Counted from the first letter of the stretch, positions 24,606-37,357 are shown. The stretch: DNA of 64,000 bases from Occultella kanbiaonis (GCF_009708215.1 NZ_CP046175.1:2418001-2482000); one strand, 5' to 3'. Translations and numbers: made by a program. Notes: generated from the letters alone by a model not told the origin.

Positions 24606-25292
24606 TCACCAGCCCCGCTCGCGCCACTGCGCCAGCTGTCCGCGTTCGGCGCCCAGCGTCGTGTTGTCGCCGTGGCCGGGGTGGACCACCGCGTCGTCGT
24701 CGTACACGCCGAAGAGCCGGTCCTCGACGTCGTCGATGAGCGAGGCGAACTCGGCGGGCGAGCCGGTCCTGCCCACCCCACCGGGGAACAGCGAGTCGCC
24801 GGTGAACAGATGGACCCGACCTCCGCCGTCACCCCGGTTCTCGCGCAGGGCGAGTGCCACCGAACCCGGCGTGTGTCCGCGCAGGCCGACCACCGCGAGG
24901 TCCATCCCACCCAGGGTGAGCGTGTCGCCGTGGGTGAGTTCGCCGTCGGCCGGGATCGGCAGCTCGCCGGCGTCGGCCGTGCCGGCGAGCACCCGCGCGC
25001 CGGTCGCGGCGGCCACCTCGGCCAGCGCACGGTGGTGGTCGGCGTGTCGGTGGGTGGTGACGATGGCCGTGACCGGCCCACCGCCCGCTTCGGCGACGAG
25101 CGCCAGCACCCGTGCGGCGTCGTCGGCGGCGTCGATGATCAGGTGCGTGCCGCCGTCGGCCTCGGTGAGCACGTAACAGTTGTTGTCCTGCGCGGACACG
25201 CTGGCCTTGCGGATCTCCAGGCCCGGCACGGCCCAGTGGACGGACGGACCGCCCGGACTGACATGTCCGGGCACGAAAGCTGCGCTGTTCAC
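24606..25292 (-). CDS. Metallo-beta-lactamase-fold hydrolase (glyoxalase II-like)
   Basis: This 228-residue protein has the binuclear-metal motif TTHRHADHH and further ligands in LRGHTPGSVAL (His), FTGDSLFPGGVGR (Asp) and VHPGHGDNT (His). The layout matches glyoxalase II-like MBL enzymes that cleave thioesters. GTG 25292 overlaps the stop of the GH15 gene by GTGA, so the two are translated together. It is convergent with the SDR gene with only four bases between the stops. Confidence 0.9.
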   Translation of the reverse strand: MNSAAFVPGHVSPGGPSVHWAVPGLEIRKASVSAQDNNCYVLTEADGGTHLIIDAADDAARVLALVAEAGGGPVTAIVTTHRHADHHRALAEVAAATGARVLAGTADAGELPIPADGELTHGDTLTLGGMDLAVVGLRGHTPGSVALALRENRGDGGGRVHLFTGDSLFPGGVGRTGSPAEFASLIDDVEDRLFGVYDDDAVVHPGHGDNTTLGAERGQLAQWRERGW

Positions 25293-27097
25293 TCGATGGC
25301 CTCCAGGGTGTGGGCGGCGCGCACCAGGGCGAGGTGGGAGAGCGCCTGTGGGAAGTTGCCCGCGAACCGGGCGTTGGCCGGGTCGTATTCCTCGGCGAGC
25401 AGCCCGAGGTCGTTGACCGTGGCGACGAGCTCGGACATCCGCCGGGCGGCCTCGTCCGTGCGCCCGATCCGCGCGAGCGCGTCCACCAGCCAGAACGAGC
25501 ACGCATAGAAGTGATGCTCGCCCGCGGGCAGCCCGTCCACGCCCGTGGCGGTGTGGTAGCGCAGCACGTGCGGCCCGTGCGCGAGTTCGGCGTCGATCCG
25601 GGTCACGGTACCGACGATCCGCGGGTCGTCGGGTGGCAGGAAGTCCACCTGGAGCAACTGCAGGAGCGACGCGTCCACCTCGGTGGACCCGTAGTGCTGC
25701 GTGAAGCTGTTGGTCGCGGGGTCGTAGCCGTGGGCGAGGACGTCCGCGCGGATCTCGTCGCGCGCGGCGCGCCACATCCGCACCGGGCCGGGCAGGCCGT
25801 GGGCCTCGACGCCGTGGATCGCCCGGTCGACGGCGGCCCAGCACATCACCTTCGACTGGGTGAAGTGCTGCCTGTCGCCGCGGATCTCCCAGATGCCGTG
25901 GTCGGGCTCGCGCCACCGCTCGAGCATGTCCTCGACCAGGTGGACCTGCAGCGACCAGGAGTCCTCGCTCTCCGCGAGGCCGGCCTCGCGGGCCTGGTCG
26001 AGGGCGACCATCACCTCGCCGAGGACGTCGTTCTGGACCTGCCCGACGGCGCCGTTCCCGATCCGTACCGGGGCGGAGGCCGCGTAGCCGGGCAGGTGGG
26101 GCAACTCCCGCTCGGGCAGGTCGCGACCGCCGTCCATGCGGTACATGATCTGCAGGTCCTCGTAGTCGCCGGCGACCGCGCGCAGCAGCCACGACCGCCA
26201 GCCGGCGGCCTCCTCGCGGTACCCGAAGTCGAGCAGTGCCTCGAGCGTGAGTGAGGCGTCGCGCAGCCAGCAGTAGCGGTAGTCCCAGTTGCGCACGCCA
26301 CCGAACTCCTCCGGCAGTGAGGTGGTGACCGCGGCCGCGATCCCTCCGGTCTCGTCGTTGGTGAGGAGCCGCAGCACGAGCAGCGACCGTTTGACGGCGT
26401 CCGGGTGCGACCCGCCGTACGCACCCGCCGATGCCCAGGCGTCCCAGATCCCGGTGGTGGCGCCGAGGTAGTCGTCGGCCGGCAGCGCCTCCGGGACGTC
26501 CGCCCACGAGGGGGTCCAGGTCAGGCTGAACTGGAGCCGCCCGCCGGCCGGCACGTCGAATTCGTCCTCGTGGCGCTTGTCCGTGGCACGGGGGAGCCGG
26601 TCACCGTGCAGGGTGAGCGCGTCCGGTCCGGCGACCGCCCTGATCACCGGCCTCCCGTTCGGGTCCTCGGTGCGGCGCACCCACGGCACGATGGCGCCGT
26701 ACCCGAACCGGATGGCCAGTTCGTGGCGGAACGACACCGTGCCCTCGAGGCCCTCGACGCGGCGCAGCACGTCGGCGCGCTCGTCCTCCATGGGCATCCA
26801 CTCGGTCACCCGGGCCCGACCGGTCGCGGTGGTGTACACGGTGGTCAGCACGAACGACCCGCCGTCGTAGGTGCGTCGCACGTCGGTCGCGTCCGGGGCG
26901 GTGAGGAGCCACCGGCCGTTCTCGGGGGTGCCGAGGAGGTTCGCGAAGCACGCCGGCGAGTCCAGGGCGGGCAGACACAGCCAGTCGATGGAGCCGGTCC
27001 GGCTGACGAGGGCGGCGGTGCGGGAGTCGCCGAGGACGGCGTAATCCTCGATCGGCGTGCGCGATGCGGCTGTGCTTGGGCTGCTCATCCCAGCCAT
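25289..27097 (-). CDS. Glycoside hydrolase family 15 protein (glucoamylase/trehalase-like)
   Basis: The protein has 602 residues. An N-terminal beta-sandwich ([28 protein letters not shown]) is followed by an (alpha/alpha)6 barrel with [18 protein letters not shown] and a C-terminal [20 protein letters not shown], all family hallmarks. Related cytosolic actinobacterial enzymes hydrolyse trehalose or alpha-glucans; which applies is not decidable from sequence. No signal peptide. ATG 27097 has AGGGG upstream; ATG 27088 is an alternative. It diverges from uvrA across a region with a LexA-type box. Confidence 0.9.
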   Translation of the reverse strand: MAGMSSPSTAASRTPIEDYAVLGDSRTAALVSRTGSIDWLCLPALDSPACFANLLGTPENGRWLLTAPDATDVRRTYDGGSFVLTTVYTTATGRARVTEWMPMEDERADVLRRVEGLEGTVSFRHELAIRFGYGAIVPWVRRTEDPNGRPVIRAVAGPDALTLHGDRLPRATDKRHEDEFDVPAGGRLQFSLTWTPSWADVPEALPADDYLGATTGIWDAWASAGAYGGSHPDAVKRSLLVLRLLTNDETGGIAAAVTTSLPEEFGGVRNWDYRYCWLRDASLTLEALLDFGYREEAAGWRSWLLRAVAGDYEDLQIMYRMDGGRDLPERELPHLPGYAASAPVRIGNGAVGQVQNDVLGEVMVALDQAREAGLAESEDSWSLQVHLVEDMLERWREPDHGIWEIRGDRQHFTQSKVMCWAAVDRAIHGVEAHGLPGPVRMWRAARDEIRADVLAHGYDPATNSFTQHYGSTEVDASLLQLLQVDFLPPDDPRIVGTVTRIDAELAHGPHVLRYHTATGVDGLPAGEHHFYACSFWLVDALARIGRTDEAARRMSELVATVNDLGLLAEEYDPANARFAGNFPQALSHLALVRAAHTLEAIE

Positions 27098-27158
27098 TGT
27101 TGCCCCTGCCGGTGGACCACGCAGGCGCACGGCGCGCCGAGGCGGCGCCGACACGCCG

Positions 27159-27174
27159 TCGAACGGTTGTACGA
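27159..27174. promoter_or_regulatory. LexA (SOS) box overlapping the uvrA promoter
   Basis: TCGAAC-GGTT-GTACGA differs at one base from the actinobacterial/Gram-positive SOS consensus TCGAAC-N4-GTTCGA. It overlaps a -10-like TACGAT (27170-27175) that is 20-29 bases before the uvrA start candidates. This is the expected place for LexA repression. It also lies 62 bases from the divergent GH15 gene. Confidence 0.7.
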
Positions 27175-27203
27175 TGTCCGAGATTCGACTTACCATGTTG
27201 GGC

Positions 27204-30140
<2,937 letters not shown>

Positions 30141-30142
30141 GA

Positions 30143-30179
30143 CGGCCCGCCACACCTCGGCCCGGGGTGTGGCGGGCCG
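30143..30179. terminator. Hairpin terminator after uvrA
   Basis: CGGCCCGCCACACC (30143-30156) and GGTGTGGCGGGCCG (30166-30179) form a perfect 14-bp stem with a 9-base loop, directly after the uvrA stop and before the convergent small ORF. Confidence 0.8.
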
Positions 30180-30182
30180 GCC

Positions 30183-30299
30183 TCAGCCGCCCACGGTCGC
30201 GGTCGCGAGCGAACCCAACCGGGAGTCGGCGCCGAGCCACACGCCGTCGGCCGCGGTGTGCCGCTCGTCGGAGAGGTGGGGCAGGAGGATGAACTTCAT
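30183..30299 (-). CDS. Possible small coupled ORF, 38 residues, unknown
   Basis: An ATG overlaps the stop of the FMN reductase gene (ATGA, 30296-30299) with AGGAGG-free context. The product starts MKFILLPHLSDERH and ends just before the uvrA terminator. No family is recognised. The coupled start is the only support; it may be a chance frame or the remnant of a longer gene. Confidence 0.3.
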   Translation of the reverse strand: MKFILLPHLSDERHTAADGVWLGADSRLGSLATATVGG

Positions 30300-30865
30300 G
30301 CGACGGCGGCCACCGATCGCACGGGTGCCAGGGCGTCGCTCCACAGCTCGAGCTGGCCGAACAGCCGCTCCAGGGCAGCGGCCCGGGACGGGGCCGGGCT
30401 GAAGCCGGGGTAGCTCGGGAAGTCCACCTCGATGGGCAGCGTCACCTGCGCCGCCACGGTGGCCAGTTGCACCTCGGCCGCGATCAGCCGGATCTGTTCC
30501 ACCGCGCGGACGCCGCCGGCGGCGCCGTAACTGACGAAGGCGGCCGCCTTGTGGTTCCACTCGGCGTAGAGGAAGTCGATCGCGTTCTTGAGGGCACTCG
30601 GGACCCCGTGGTTGTACTCCGGGGTGACGAAGACGAAGCCGTCGTAGGCGTCGATCACCTCGGCCCAGCGCCGGGTGTGCTCCTTCTCGTAGATCCCGAG
30701 CGCGGCCGGGTTGGGCTCGTCGTAGACGGGCAGGGCGAAGTCCGCGAGATCCACCAGTTCGTAGGTGGCGGTGCGGTTCGCGGTCTGGGTCAGCACCCAG
30801 TCCGCGACGGCGGGGCCGACGCGGCCCGGGCGGGTGCTGCCGATGATGATGGCGATCCTGGACAT
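30296..30865 (-). CDS. NADPH-dependent FMN reductase / NAD(P)H:quinone oxidoreductase
   Basis: This 189-residue flavodoxin-fold flavoenzyme uses NADPH to reduce FMN, quinones or azo compounds in the cytosol. The phosphate-binding loop IIIGSTRPGRVG and the flavin-contact motif FVTPEYNHGVPSALKNAIDF are clear. ATG 30865 follows AGGAGC. It diverges from a MarR regulator, with three palindromic elements between them, suggesting induction by quinones or electrophiles as in other MarR/quinone-reductase pairs (inference). Confidence 0.93.
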   Translation of the reverse strand: MSRIAIIIGSTRPGRVGPAVADWVLTQTANRTATYELVDLADFALPVYDEPNPAALGIYEKEHTRRWAEVIDAYDGFVFVTPEYNHGVPSALKNAIDFLYAEWNHKAAAFVSYGAAGGVRAVEQIRLIAAEVQLATVAAQVTLPIEVDFPSYPGFSPAPSRAAALERLFGQLELWSDALAPVRSVAAVA

Positions 30866-30912
30866 TGCTGCTCCTGTCGATGGCGGTCTTGGGACCCTTG
30901 GCTGCGATGGTG

Positions 30913-30970
30913 TGACACGATGTTGTCGTGTCAACTTGACGCTAGGAGCGCTCAGGTTGACATGTCAACC
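30913..30970. promoter_or_regulatory. Cluster of palindromic operators between FMN reductase and MarR
   Basis: Three symmetric elements are present: TGACACGA-N5-TCGTGTCA (30913-30933), GTCAACTTGAC (30930-30940) and the perfect 16-bp palindrome GGTTGACATGTCAACC (30955-30970). All share a TGTCAA/TTGACA core. The layout fits autoregulated MarR control of both divergent genes. Confidence 0.65.
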
Positions 30971-31026
30971 ATGAGGTGGCTGTCTCGATGTCTGAGACGC
31001 GGACTGCGCAAGGAGGAAGATCGCGA

Positions 31027-31680
31027 ATGGATCGGTCAGGACGGCCGGGGACCGTGACCGGCGAGCTGGAGGCGGCGGGTGCCGACCCGGAGGCGGAGAC
31101 CGGTGAGGTCGAGTCCGCGGCTGGTGACCACGGGGCCGAGGTGCTGACGGCGGCCGCAGGCGGCGGGTCCGATGTGCTGACGCCGGCGGGTGCGTCCGCC
31201 GGGTCCGGTGGGCTGACGCCCGCGGAGGAGCGGCTCTGGCTGCCCTTCTACACGATGCAGGTGGAACTCTGGCGGCGGCTCTCCCGGAAGCTGCAGACCG
31301 AGGCCGGTCTGTCCGAGCCGGACCTGACGGTGCTCTCCGCGCTCCACGGCGCCCCGGAGCAGCGGCTGCGGCCCAGCCAGCTCGGAGAGTTCATCGACTA
31401 CGAGAAGAGTCGGCTCTCCCGGCACGTGGACCGGATGGCGGCCAGAGGGCTCGTTCGGCGTGAACCGCAGCCCGGGGCGCGCGGCGGCGTCGTCGTGCTC
31501 ACCGACGCCGGCCGGGGCGCACTGGACCGCGCGCTGCCGATCCGGGCCGCCCATCTTCGCAGCGTGCTTTTCGACGCGCTCAGCGCGGAGCAGACGGCCC
31601 AGCTGGAGCAGATCTCGACCACAGTCTCGGCGCACCTCGGACTGGTGCCGAGCCCGGCGAGGGTGCCCGACTGCGGCTGA
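31027..31680 (+). CDS. MarR-family transcriptional regulator
   Basis: The protein has 217 residues. A poorly conserved Gly/Ala/Glu-rich N-terminal arm (1 to about 62) precedes a MarR winged helix domain (about 65-205) with LRPSQLGEFIDYEKSRLSRH as recognition region and RGGVVVLTDAGRGAL as the wing. MarR dimers repress and are released by phenolics, quinones or oxidants. ATG 31027 has AGGAGG ten bases upstream; ATG 30988 would add 13 residues. It is likely the regulator of the divergent flavin reductase. Confidence 0.92.
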   Translation: MDRSGRPGTVTGELEAAGADPEAETGEVESAAGDHGAEVLTAAAGGGSDVLTPAGASAGSGGLTPAEERLWLPFYTMQVELWRRLSRKLQTEAGLSEPDLTVLSALHGAPEQRLRPSQLGEFIDYEKSRLSRHVDRMAARGLVRREPQPGARGGVVVLTDAGRGALDRALPIRAAHLRSVLFDALSAEQTAQLEQISTTVSAHLGLVPSPARVPDCG

Positions 31681-31722
31681 CCGGCTCCGGCGACGTCCGC
31701 AACCCGATCGCCCGGTCGCTCC

Positions 31723-32211
31723 TCACACGCCCTGGGGTGCTCCGACCTCGGTCGCCAGCGGCGCGTGCCGCACGGGGAAGTTCACGGACCGCGCGATGAA
31801 GCAGTGGTCGTGCGCCTCCTGGTGCAGCGTGGCGATCTGCTCCTCGGAGACCTCCGCCGCCACGGTCACCCCGGGGTGCAGCACCACCTCGGTGAACTGC
31901 CCGGCGCCCGCGGTCTCCACGCGCATCGTCCCGGTGGCCCGGTCCGTGTAGCCGACCACCACCACGCCCGCCATCGCCGCTCGGTGCAGGAACCACAGCA
32001 TGTGGCACTGGCTCAGCGAGGCGACGAACAGCTCCTCCGGCGAGTACCGCGAGGGGTCCCCGCGGAACGCAGCGTCCGAGGATCCCGGCAGTGGCGGCTT
32101 CTCGCCGATCTGCACCACGTGATCTCGGGTGTAAGAGGTGTAGGTCTCGGTGCCGTGCTCTCCGGCGCCGGTCCAGTCCACGTTGACCGTGTACATGTGC
32201 AGCGGGCCCAT
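31723..32211 (-). CDS. OsmC-family protein
   Basis: The 162-residue protein has the OsmC fold, with cysteines in SLSQCHMLWF and HDHCFIARSV at the expected peroxidatic and resolving positions. The loop RYSPEELFVASLSQCH is typical of the OsmC/YhfA-like branch. It differs clearly from the OsmC protein at 6701-7138, so the genome has at least two paralogous branches. ATG 32211 is a family-like start without a clear Shine-Dalgarno; ATG 32196 is the alternative. It diverges from uvrC across 33 bases. Confidence 0.88.
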   Translation of the reverse strand: MGPLHMYTVNVDWTGAGEHGTETYTSYTRDHVVQIGEKPPLPGSSDAAFRGDPSRYSPEELFVASLSQCHMLWFLHRAAMAGVVVVGYTDRATGTMRVETAGAGQFTEVVLHPGVTVAAEVSEEQIATLHQEAHDHCFIARSVNFPVRHAPLATEVGAPQGV

Positions 32212-32244
32212 TGACACACGCTAGCGCGAACTAGTCTTGAGGGC

Positions 32245-34320
32245 ATGGCTGATCCCTCCACGTACCGACCCAAGCCGGGGGAGATCCCCGAGTCGCCCGG
32301 CGTCTACCGGTTCCGGGACCCGCACGGACGGGTCATCTACGTGGGCAAGGCGATCAACCTCCGCTCCCGGCTGAGCAGCTACTTCCAGAACATCACCGCG
32401 CTGCACCCCCGCACCCAGCAGATGGTCACCACCGCGAGCTCGGTCGAGTGGACCGTCGTAGCGAACGAGGTCGAGTCACTGGCGCTGGAGTACTCCTGGA
32501 TCAAGGAGTACGACCCCCGGTTCAACGTCAAGTACCGCGATGACAAGTCCTACCCGTACCTTGCCGTCACGATGGGCGAGGAGGTGCCGCGGGTACAGGT
32601 GATGCGCGGCGCGAAGCGCAAGGGCACCCGCTACTTCGGCCCCTACTCGCACGCCTGGGCGATCCGCGAGACCGTCGACCTGTTGCTGCGGGTCTTCCCG
32701 ATCCGCAGCTGCTCACCCGGGGTCTACAAGCGCGCCGCGCAGTCCGGTCGGCCGTGCCTGCTCGGCTACATCGACAAGTGCGCCGCGCCCTGCGTCGGCC
32801 GGATCTCGGTCGAGGACCACCGCGACCTGGCCGACGACTTCTGCGACTTCATGGCCGGCAACACCGGGTCCGCGGTGAGCCGCCTCGAGGCGCAGATGAA
32901 GGCCGCCGCGGCGGAGCTCGACTTCGAGCGGGCCGCCCGCTTGCGCGACGATCTCGGAGCGCTGCGCAAGGTGGTTGAGAAGAACGCCGTCGTGCTCCCG
33001 GACGGCACCGACGTGGACGTGTTCGCGATGGCCAGCGACGACCTCGAGGCCTCCGTGCAGGTGTTCCACGTGCGCGGCGGCCGGGTCCGCGGTCAGCGCG
33101 GCTGGGTGACCGAGCGGGTCGAGGACCTCCGGCCCGGGGAACTCGTCGAGCGTCTGCTCGAGCAGGTCTACGGCGACATCGCCGCGAGCCCGGACGCCGA
33201 GGGCACCGAGCGGGCCGTGCCGCGGGAGATCATCGTGCCGACCGTCCCGGACAACGTGGCCCAGATCGAGCTGTGGCTCAGCGAGATCCGCGGTGCGAAG
33301 GTCCGCGTGCGGATGGCCCAGCGTGGGGACAAGCGCGCCCTCGCCGAGACCGTCGAGAGCAACGCCAAGGCGGCGCTCGCCCTGCACAAGACCCGCCGGG
33401 CCGGCGACCTCACCGCCCGGTCGCACGCGCTCGCCGACCTCCAGGAGCACCTCGGCCTGAGCGAGTCACCGCTGCGGATCGAGTGCTACGACATCTCCCA
33501 CACCCAGGGCACCGAGCAGGTCGGCTCGATGGTCGTGTTCGAGGACGGGCTGCCCCGCAAGAGCGAGTACCGGCACTTCGTGGTGCGCGGCCCGGACGGC
33601 ACCGGGGCCCGCGACGACACCGAGGCCATGAACGAGGTCCTCACCCGCCGGTTCCGGCGCTACCTCGCCGAGCCGGCCGGTTCGCCGACCCAGGAGGAGG
33701 TCGACGGCGTTGCCCCGCTCGGCGTCGACGGCACGGCCGAGTCCGTGGCCGTAGACGAGACCGCGGTCGACGGCGCAGCCCGGGTGACGCCGTCGGGTCC
33801 CCTCGATCTGTCCCCGGGTGAGGCCGGCGCGGGCGCACCGAAGAAGCGGTTCGCCTATCCGCCGAACCTCGTGGTGGTCGACGGCGGTGCACCGCAGGTC
33901 GCGGCTGCCCAGTCCGCGCTGGATGCGCTGGGCATCGTGGATGTGGCGCTGGTCGGCCTGGCCAAGCGGCTCGAGGAGGTCTGGGTGCCGGGGGAGGAGT
34001 TCCCGCTCGTGCTGCCCCGTACCAGCGACGGGCTGTTCCTGCTGCAACGCCTGCGTGACGAGGCCCACAGGTTCGCGATCACCCACCACCGCAAGCGCCG
34101 CGCCAACGGCATGACCCGTTCCGCGCTCGACTCGGTGCCCGGCCTGGGCCCGACGCGTCAGGCCGCGCTGCTCAAGGCATTCGGATCCGTCCGCGCGATC
34201 CGCGGGGCGTCCGAGGCCGAGATCGCGCAGGTGCCCGGGATCGGGCCGAAGATGGCCGCGACCGTCGCGGAAGCGCTCGCTCCGGAGGTGGACCGGCGGG
34301 CCGACGTTGCCCGAACGTGA
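32245..34320 (+). CDS. uvrC: Excinuclease ABC subunit C
   Basis: This 691-residue endonuclease makes the 3' and 5' cuts in nucleotide excision repair. The N-terminal GIY-YIG nuclease is [19 protein letters not shown], a Cys cluster lies near [28 protein letters not shown] (in parts), the UVR motif is [17 protein letters not shown], and the RNase H-like nuclease carries [11 protein letters not shown] and VVVDGG. C-terminal tandem HhH motifs are [18 protein letters not shown] and [13 protein letters not shown]. An acidic, Pro-rich insertion of about 55 residues (475-530) interrupts the nuclease domain. It leads an operon into rapZ, 13 bases downstream. Confidence 0.97.
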   Translation: MADPSTYRPKPGEIPESPGVYRFRDPHGRVIYVGKAINLRSRLSSYFQNITALHPRTQQMVTTASSVEWTVVANEVESLALEYSWIKEYDPRFNVKYRDDKSYPYLAVTMGEEVPRVQVMRGAKRKGTRYFGPYSHAWAIRETVDLLLRVFPIRSCSPGVYKRAAQSGRPCLLGYIDKCAAPCVGRISVEDHRDLADDFCDFMAGNTGSAVSRLEAQMKAAAAELDFERAARLRDDLGALRKVVEKNAVVLPDGTDVDVFAMASDDLEASVQVFHVRGGRVRGQRGWVTERVEDLRPGELVERLLEQVYGDIAASPDAEGTERAVPREIIVPTVPDNVAQIELWLSEIRGAKVRVRMAQRGDKRALAETVESNAKAALALHKTRRAGDLTARSHALADLQEHLGLSESPLRIECYDISHTQGTEQVGSMVVFEDGLPRKSEYRHFVVRGPDGTGARDDTEAMNEVLTRRFRRYLAEPAGSPTQEEVDGVAPLGVDGTAESVAVDETAVDGAARVTPSGPLDLSPGEAGAGAPKKRFAYPPNLVVVDGGAPQVAAAQSALDALGIVDVALVGLAKRLEEVWVPGEEFPLVLPRTSDGLFLLQRLRDEAHRFAITHHRKRRANGMTRSALDSVPGLGPTRQAALLKAFGSVRAIRGASEAEIAQVPGIGPKMAATVAEALAPEVDRRADVART

Positions 34321-34333
34321 CATTCTGAGACCC

Positions 34334-35284
34334 ATGACCGAGGCGACCGATCCTGCGCTGCCCCCGACCGTCCCGGAAGGTATCCCGCTGCTCGAGCGCG
34401 ACACCCCGCCGGCCGAGGATGCCCGCCCCGAGGTGCTCATCATCACCGGCATGTCGGGCGCCGGGCGGAGCCGCACGGCGGCCGTGCTGGAGGATCTCGA
34501 CTGGTACGTGGTGGACAACCTGCCGCCCAAGATGCTGCTCGCGCTGTCCGGGATGATGACCCAGGCCGACGGCGGCGTGCGCCGCCTCGCCGCCGTCGTG
34601 GACGTGCGCAGCCGCGAGTTCTTCTCCGACCTGGTCCAGGTGCTCGCCGACCTGCGCACCCGGCAGGTGGACTACCGGATCGTGTTCCTTGACGCGGCCG
34701 ACGAGGTGCTGGTCCGCCGGTTCGAACAGGTTCGCCGCCCGCACCCGCTGCAGGGCGACGGCCGGATGCTCGACGGCATCGCGGAGGAGCGCCGGCTCCT
34801 GGACCATCTGCGCTCGCGCGCCGACGTCGTGATCGACACCAGCGACCTGTCCGTGCACGATCTCGCGCGGCAGGTCCGGGACGTCGTCGCGGGGGAGGCC
34901 GGGGACCGCAGGATCCGGATCACCACCGTCTCGTTCGGGTTCAAGTACGGCCTGCCGCTGGACGCCGACCACGTCGTCGACGTGCGATTCCTCTCGAACC
35001 CCTACTGGGTCACCGAGCTTCGGCACCTGAACGGCAAGGACGAACCGGTGCGGGACTACGTCCTCGGCCTGCCCGGGGCGGAGGAGTTCGTCGAGCGGTA
35101 CGTCGCAGCGATCGAGCCGGTGCTCCAGGGGTACCTCACCGAGCAGAAGCCGTACGTCACGATCGCCGTGGGCTGCACGGGCGGCAAGCACCGCTCCGTC
35201 GCCATCAGCGAGGCGATCGCCGCCCTGCTGCGCGAGGGCGGACAGAGCGTGCGCACCGTCCATCGTGATCTGGGTCGCGAATGA
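34334..35284 (+). CDS. rapZ: RapZ/YvcJ-family nucleotide-binding protein
   Basis: This 316-residue P-loop protein has Walker A-like GMSGAGRS, where Arg replaces the usual Lys as is normal in actinobacterial members, then EDLDWYVVDNLPP, and the C-terminal GCTGGKHRSVAISEAI motif. In E. coli RapZ senses GlcN-6-phosphate and guides RNase E to GlmZ; in Gram-positives YvcJ affects competence and cell-wall supply. ATG 34334 is chosen over an in-frame start at 34307 inside uvrC. It overlaps yvcK by ATGA. The uvrC-rapZ-yvcK-whiA order is conserved in actinobacteria. Confidence 0.95.
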   Translation: MTEATDPALPPTVPEGIPLLERDTPPAEDARPEVLIITGMSGAGRSRTAAVLEDLDWYVVDNLPPKMLLALSGMMTQADGGVRRLAAVVDVRSREFFSDLVQVLADLRTRQVDYRIVFLDAADEVLVRRFEQVRRPHPLQGDGRMLDGIAEERRLLDHLRSRADVVIDTSDLSVHDLARQVRDVVAGEAGDRRIRITTVSFGFKYGLPLDADHVVDVRFLSNPYWVTELRHLNGKDEPVRDYVLGLPGAEEFVERYVAAIEPVLQGYLTEQKPYVTIAVGCTGGKHRSVAISEAIAALLREGGQSVRTVHRDLGRE

Positions 35285-36288
35285 GGGCGACCGCTCCCGC
35301 CTGGCTGGGTGCCGCCCGCCCCGACGCCCTGCGTGTGGTTGCCCTCGGCGGCGGGCACGGCCTCGCCGCGACCCTCGCCGCCGTGCGGCACGTGACCCGC
35401 GACGTGACCGCCGTGGTGACCGTGGCCGACGACGGTGGATCCTCCGGGAGGCTGCGCCAGGAGCTCGGCGTGCTTCCACCCGGGGACCTGCGGATGGCAC
35501 TGTCGGCGCTGTGTGACGAGTCCGAGTGGGGCCACATCTGGCGCGACGTCCTGCAGCACCGGTTCTCCTCCGACGGGCCCCTCAACGGGCACGCGGTCGG
35601 GAACCTGCTGATCGTGGCCCTGTGGGAACTGCTCGGGGACTCCGTGGCCGGCCTGGACCTGATCGGGCAACTGCTCGGTTCGCGCGGCCGGGTGCTGCCG
35701 ATGGCCTCCGTGCCGCTGGAGATCGAGGCGGACGTCGAGCTGCCGAACGGGCCGGCCGACCAGGCGACGCTCGTGCGCGGACAGAGCCGGGTCGCGGTGA
35801 CCTCGGGCCGGGTCACGAAGGTCCGGCTGCTGCCAGAGGAACCGCCCGCGTGCACCGAGGCCGTCGCCTCGATCATGGGGGCCGACTGGGTGATCCTCGG
35901 ACCCGGCTCCTGGTACACCTCGGTGATGCCGCACCTGCTCGTGCCCGGGATCGCCCGAGCTCTGCACGAGACCTCGGCGCGGCTCGCGCTGACCCTCAAC
36001 CTCTCCCCCCAGCAGGGCGAGACGGACGGCTTCAGTGCCGCGGACCACCTGCGGTCGCTGCGTGAGTACGCCCCCGACCTGCTGGTCGACGTCGTGATCG
36101 CCGATCCGGGTGCCGTCGAGGACCTCGACGACCTCAGCGCCGCCGCCGAGGCCGTCGGCGGCGCCATGCTGCTGCGCCAGGTCTCCGCGGGCGACGGCAC
36201 CCCGCACCATGACACGTTGCGGCTCGCGGCCGCCTACCGTGATGCCTTCGACCGCTTCCTCTCAGACGTGGGGGAGCGGTCGCGATGA
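35281..36288 (+). CDS. yvcK: YvcK/CofD-family gluconeogenesis factor (UDP-GlcNAc-binding)
   Basis: The 335-residue Rossmann-like protein has [25 protein letters not shown] and [12 protein letters not shown], the conserved CofD/YvcK signatures, and [20 protein letters not shown] near residue 200. In B. subtilis and mycobacteria (CuvA) it binds UDP-GlcNAc and couples carbon source to peptidoglycan synthesis. ATG 35281 overlaps rapZ by four bases; whiA begins 17 bases after the stop. Several kinases in the window are worth noting because YvcK is a PknB-type substrate in other species. Confidence 0.95.
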   Translation: MRATAPAWLGAARPDALRVVALGGGHGLAATLAAVRHVTRDVTAVVTVADDGGSSGRLRQELGVLPPGDLRMALSALCDESEWGHIWRDVLQHRFSSDGPLNGHAVGNLLIVALWELLGDSVAGLDLIGQLLGSRGRVLPMASVPLEIEADVELPNGPADQATLVRGQSRVAVTSGRVTKVRLLPEEPPACTEAVASIMGADWVILGPGSWYTSVMPHLLVPGIARALHETSARLALTLNLSPQQGETDGFSAADHLRSLREYAPDLLVDVVIADPGAVEDLDDLSAAAEAVGGAMLLRQVSAGDGTPHHDTLRLAAAYRDAFDRFLSDVGERSR

Positions 36289-36305
36289 GTGGGAGGATGA
36301 CCCTC

Positions 36306-37286
36306 ATGTCCCTGACGGCCGAGGTGAAGGATGAGCTGGCCCGGCTCCGCGTGGACAAGATGTCCGCGCGCAAGGCCGAAGTGGCGGCGACCCTGCGGTT
36401 CGCCGGCGGTCTGCACATCATCTCCGGGCGGATCGTGATCGAGGCCGAGCTGGACACCGGCATTGCCGCACGCCGGCTCCGGCAGGCCATCCACGAGGTC
36501 TTCGGGCACACCAGCGAGGTGATCGTCGTCTCCGGCGGAGCGCTCCGGCGCGGGAACCGGTACGTGGTCCGCGTGGTCAAGGACGGCGAGGCACTCGCCC
36601 GGCAGACCGGCCTGCTCGACTCCAGGGGACGACCGGTGCGCGGTCTCCCGCCGCACGTCGTCAACGCGAGTCTCGGCGACGCCGTCGCCGCCTGGCGGGG
36701 CGCGTTCCTCGCCCACGGCTCCCTCACCGAGCCCGGCCGTTCCTCGGCCCTCGAGGTGACCTGCCCCGGCCCGGAGGCCGCGCTCGCACTCGTCGGCGCC
36801 GCCCGGCGCCTCGGCATCGGCGCGAAGGCCCGGGAGGTCCGCGGCGTTGACCGCGTCGTGATCCGCGACGGGGACGCGATCGGCGCCATGCTCACCCGGA
36901 TGGGAGCCCATGACGCGGTGATGGCCTGGGAGGAACGGCGGATGCGCCGGGAGGTGCGCGGCACCGCGAACCGGCTCGCCAACTTCGACGACGCGAACCT
37001 GCGCCGCTCCGCACAGGCCGCCGTCGCCGCCGGTGCGCGCGTGGAGCGGGCCTTCGAGATCCTCGGTGAGGACGTCCCCGGGCACCTGCTCAAGGCCGGC
37101 CGGCTGCGGCTGGAGCACAAGGAGGCGAGCCTGGAGGAACTCGGGCAGATCTCCGACCCGCCGCTGACGAAGGACGCCGTCGCCGGGCGGATCCGCCGGC
37201 TCCTGGCGATGGCCGACAAGAAGGCCGCGGAGCAGGGCATCCCGGACACCGAGAGCAACCTGACGCAGGACATGCTCGACATGTGA
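36306..37286 (+). CDS. whiA: DNA-binding protein WhiA
   Basis: The protein has 326 residues. An N-terminal LAGLIDADG-like homing-endonuclease fold (no longer catalytic) is followed by a C-terminal HTH ([24 protein letters not shown]). The start [13 protein letters not shown] is the family N-terminus. ATG 36306 has GGGAGG nine bases upstream; ATG 36285 is a weaker option. WhiA drives sporulation division genes in Streptomyces but occurs in nearly all Gram-positives, where it affects division and chromosome segregation. It ends the uvrC-rapZ-yvcK-whiA run. Confidence 0.96.
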   Translation: MSLTAEVKDELARLRVDKMSARKAEVAATLRFAGGLHIISGRIVIEAELDTGIAARRLRQAIHEVFGHTSEVIVVSGGALRRGNRYVVRVVKDGEALARQTGLLDSRGRPVRGLPPHVVNASLGDAVAAWRGAFLAHGSLTEPGRSSALEVTCPGPEAALALVGAARRLGIGAKAREVRGVDRVVIRDGDAIGAMLTRMGAHDAVMAWEERRMRREVRGTANRLANFDDANLRRSAQAAVAAGARVERAFEILGEDVPGHLLKAGRLRLEHKEASLEELGQISDPPLTKDAVAGRIRRLLAMADKKAAEQGIPDTESNLTQDMLDM

Positions 37287-37357
37287 ACACCCACCCTCGT
37301 TCCGACCTTCGGCACGGGAGCGGTGCCCTGGAGCGGGTGTACCTTTGGATCTGGTGA

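Noticed and set aside
34334-35284. Possibly broken P-loop in RapZ (Arg instead of Lys in GMSGAGRS)
   Set aside because: Actinobacterial RapZ proteins usually carry Arg here, and the rest of the protein is intact, so it is not a sign of decay.
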